Shown: in pieces, positions 5,871-5,920 of the stretch
Layout: each line of letters starts with the position of its first letter
Numbering within the stretch: position 1 is the first letter of the stretch
Source: an uncultured Eubacteriaceae bacterium
Lineage (GTDB): Bacteria > Bacillota > Clostridia > Lachnospirales > CAG-274
Direction of reading: 5' to 3'
Assembly (NCBI GenBank): GCA_947565475.1
Contig: CANOGI010000148.1
Coordinates: forward strand, 1-5,920
DNA: 5,920 bases
Program-made: the position numbers and the translations under genes
The notes under the pieces: model-generated
Database searches by the model: none
What the model saw: only the letters and a program-made list of their open reading frames with translations
What the model was told of the DNA's origin: nothing

Positions 5871-5920
5871 ATGAAAATCTCAAATATTTCTAAGCTGTAT
5901 CAAACTTACGAAGCTAAACC
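5871..5920 (+). CDS. flgM: Start of a probable anti-sigma-28 factor FlgM, cut by window edge
   Basis: Only 16 complete codons are visible: MKISNISKLYQTYEAK, with a probable proline next (CC at the edge). A start of the form MKI(S/N)N(I/V) followed by tyrosine- and lysine-containing residues is typical of FlgM in Gram-positive bacteria. FlgM binds the flagellar sigma factor (SigD/FliA) in the cytoplasm and holds back late flagellar genes until the hook is built; the usual length is about 90-100 residues, and flgN, flgK and flgL commonly follow. None of that can be seen here. The start is supported by AGGTG 6 nt upstream and by a promoter-like sequence at 5754-5782. The gene is transcribed divergently from gltB, about 900 nt away. 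The reading frame is secure, but the identity rests on a very short N-terminus and another small protein is possible. Confidence 0.45.
   Translation, partial: MKISNISKLYQTYEAK

Overview
The window looks like part of a low-GC, Gram-positive bacterial chromosome, most likely a motile member of the Clostridia. This rests on the bacterial NADPH-type gltB-gltD pair, strong purine-rich Shine-Dalgarno sites, very AT-rich intergenic DNA and a flgM-like start at the right edge. The lineage is inferred from protein style and composition; no search was run.

Layout. Positions 1-251 (minus) hold the first 83 codons of gltD, the small iron-sulfur/flavin subunit of glutamate synthase; the gene continues past the left edge. 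Positions 244-4965 (minus) hold a complete 1573-residue gltB, the large subunit, with all expected domains and catalytic residues. It starts at GTG and overlaps gltD by 8 nt (ATGGGTAA), so the two are co-transcribed and probably translationally coupled. Positions 4966-5870 carry no convincing gene. At 5871 (plus) a divergent gene begins whose 16 complete codons resemble FlgM, the anti-sigma factor of the flagellar sigma factor; it runs off the right edge.

The 905-nt gap has two parts. Positions 5037 to about 5340 are of moderate GC and contain a long, imperfect 25-nt inverted repeat around a 51-nt centre, a competing hairpin and a small branched fold. Positions 5341-5870 are extremely AT-rich (for example 8 G/C in 5341-5400 and 7 G/C in 5581-5640) and hold several dyads and promoter-like hexamers. 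The best promoter candidate for the flgM-like gene is at 5754-5782.

GltB and GltD together form NADPH-dependent glutamate synthase, which turns 2-oxoglutarate and glutamine into two glutamates and works with glutamine synthetase in ammonium assimilation. The divergent flgM-like gene belongs to a different process, motility. No gene for a new enzymatic or defence system is visible; the only material that may be undescribed is the structured intergenic DNA.
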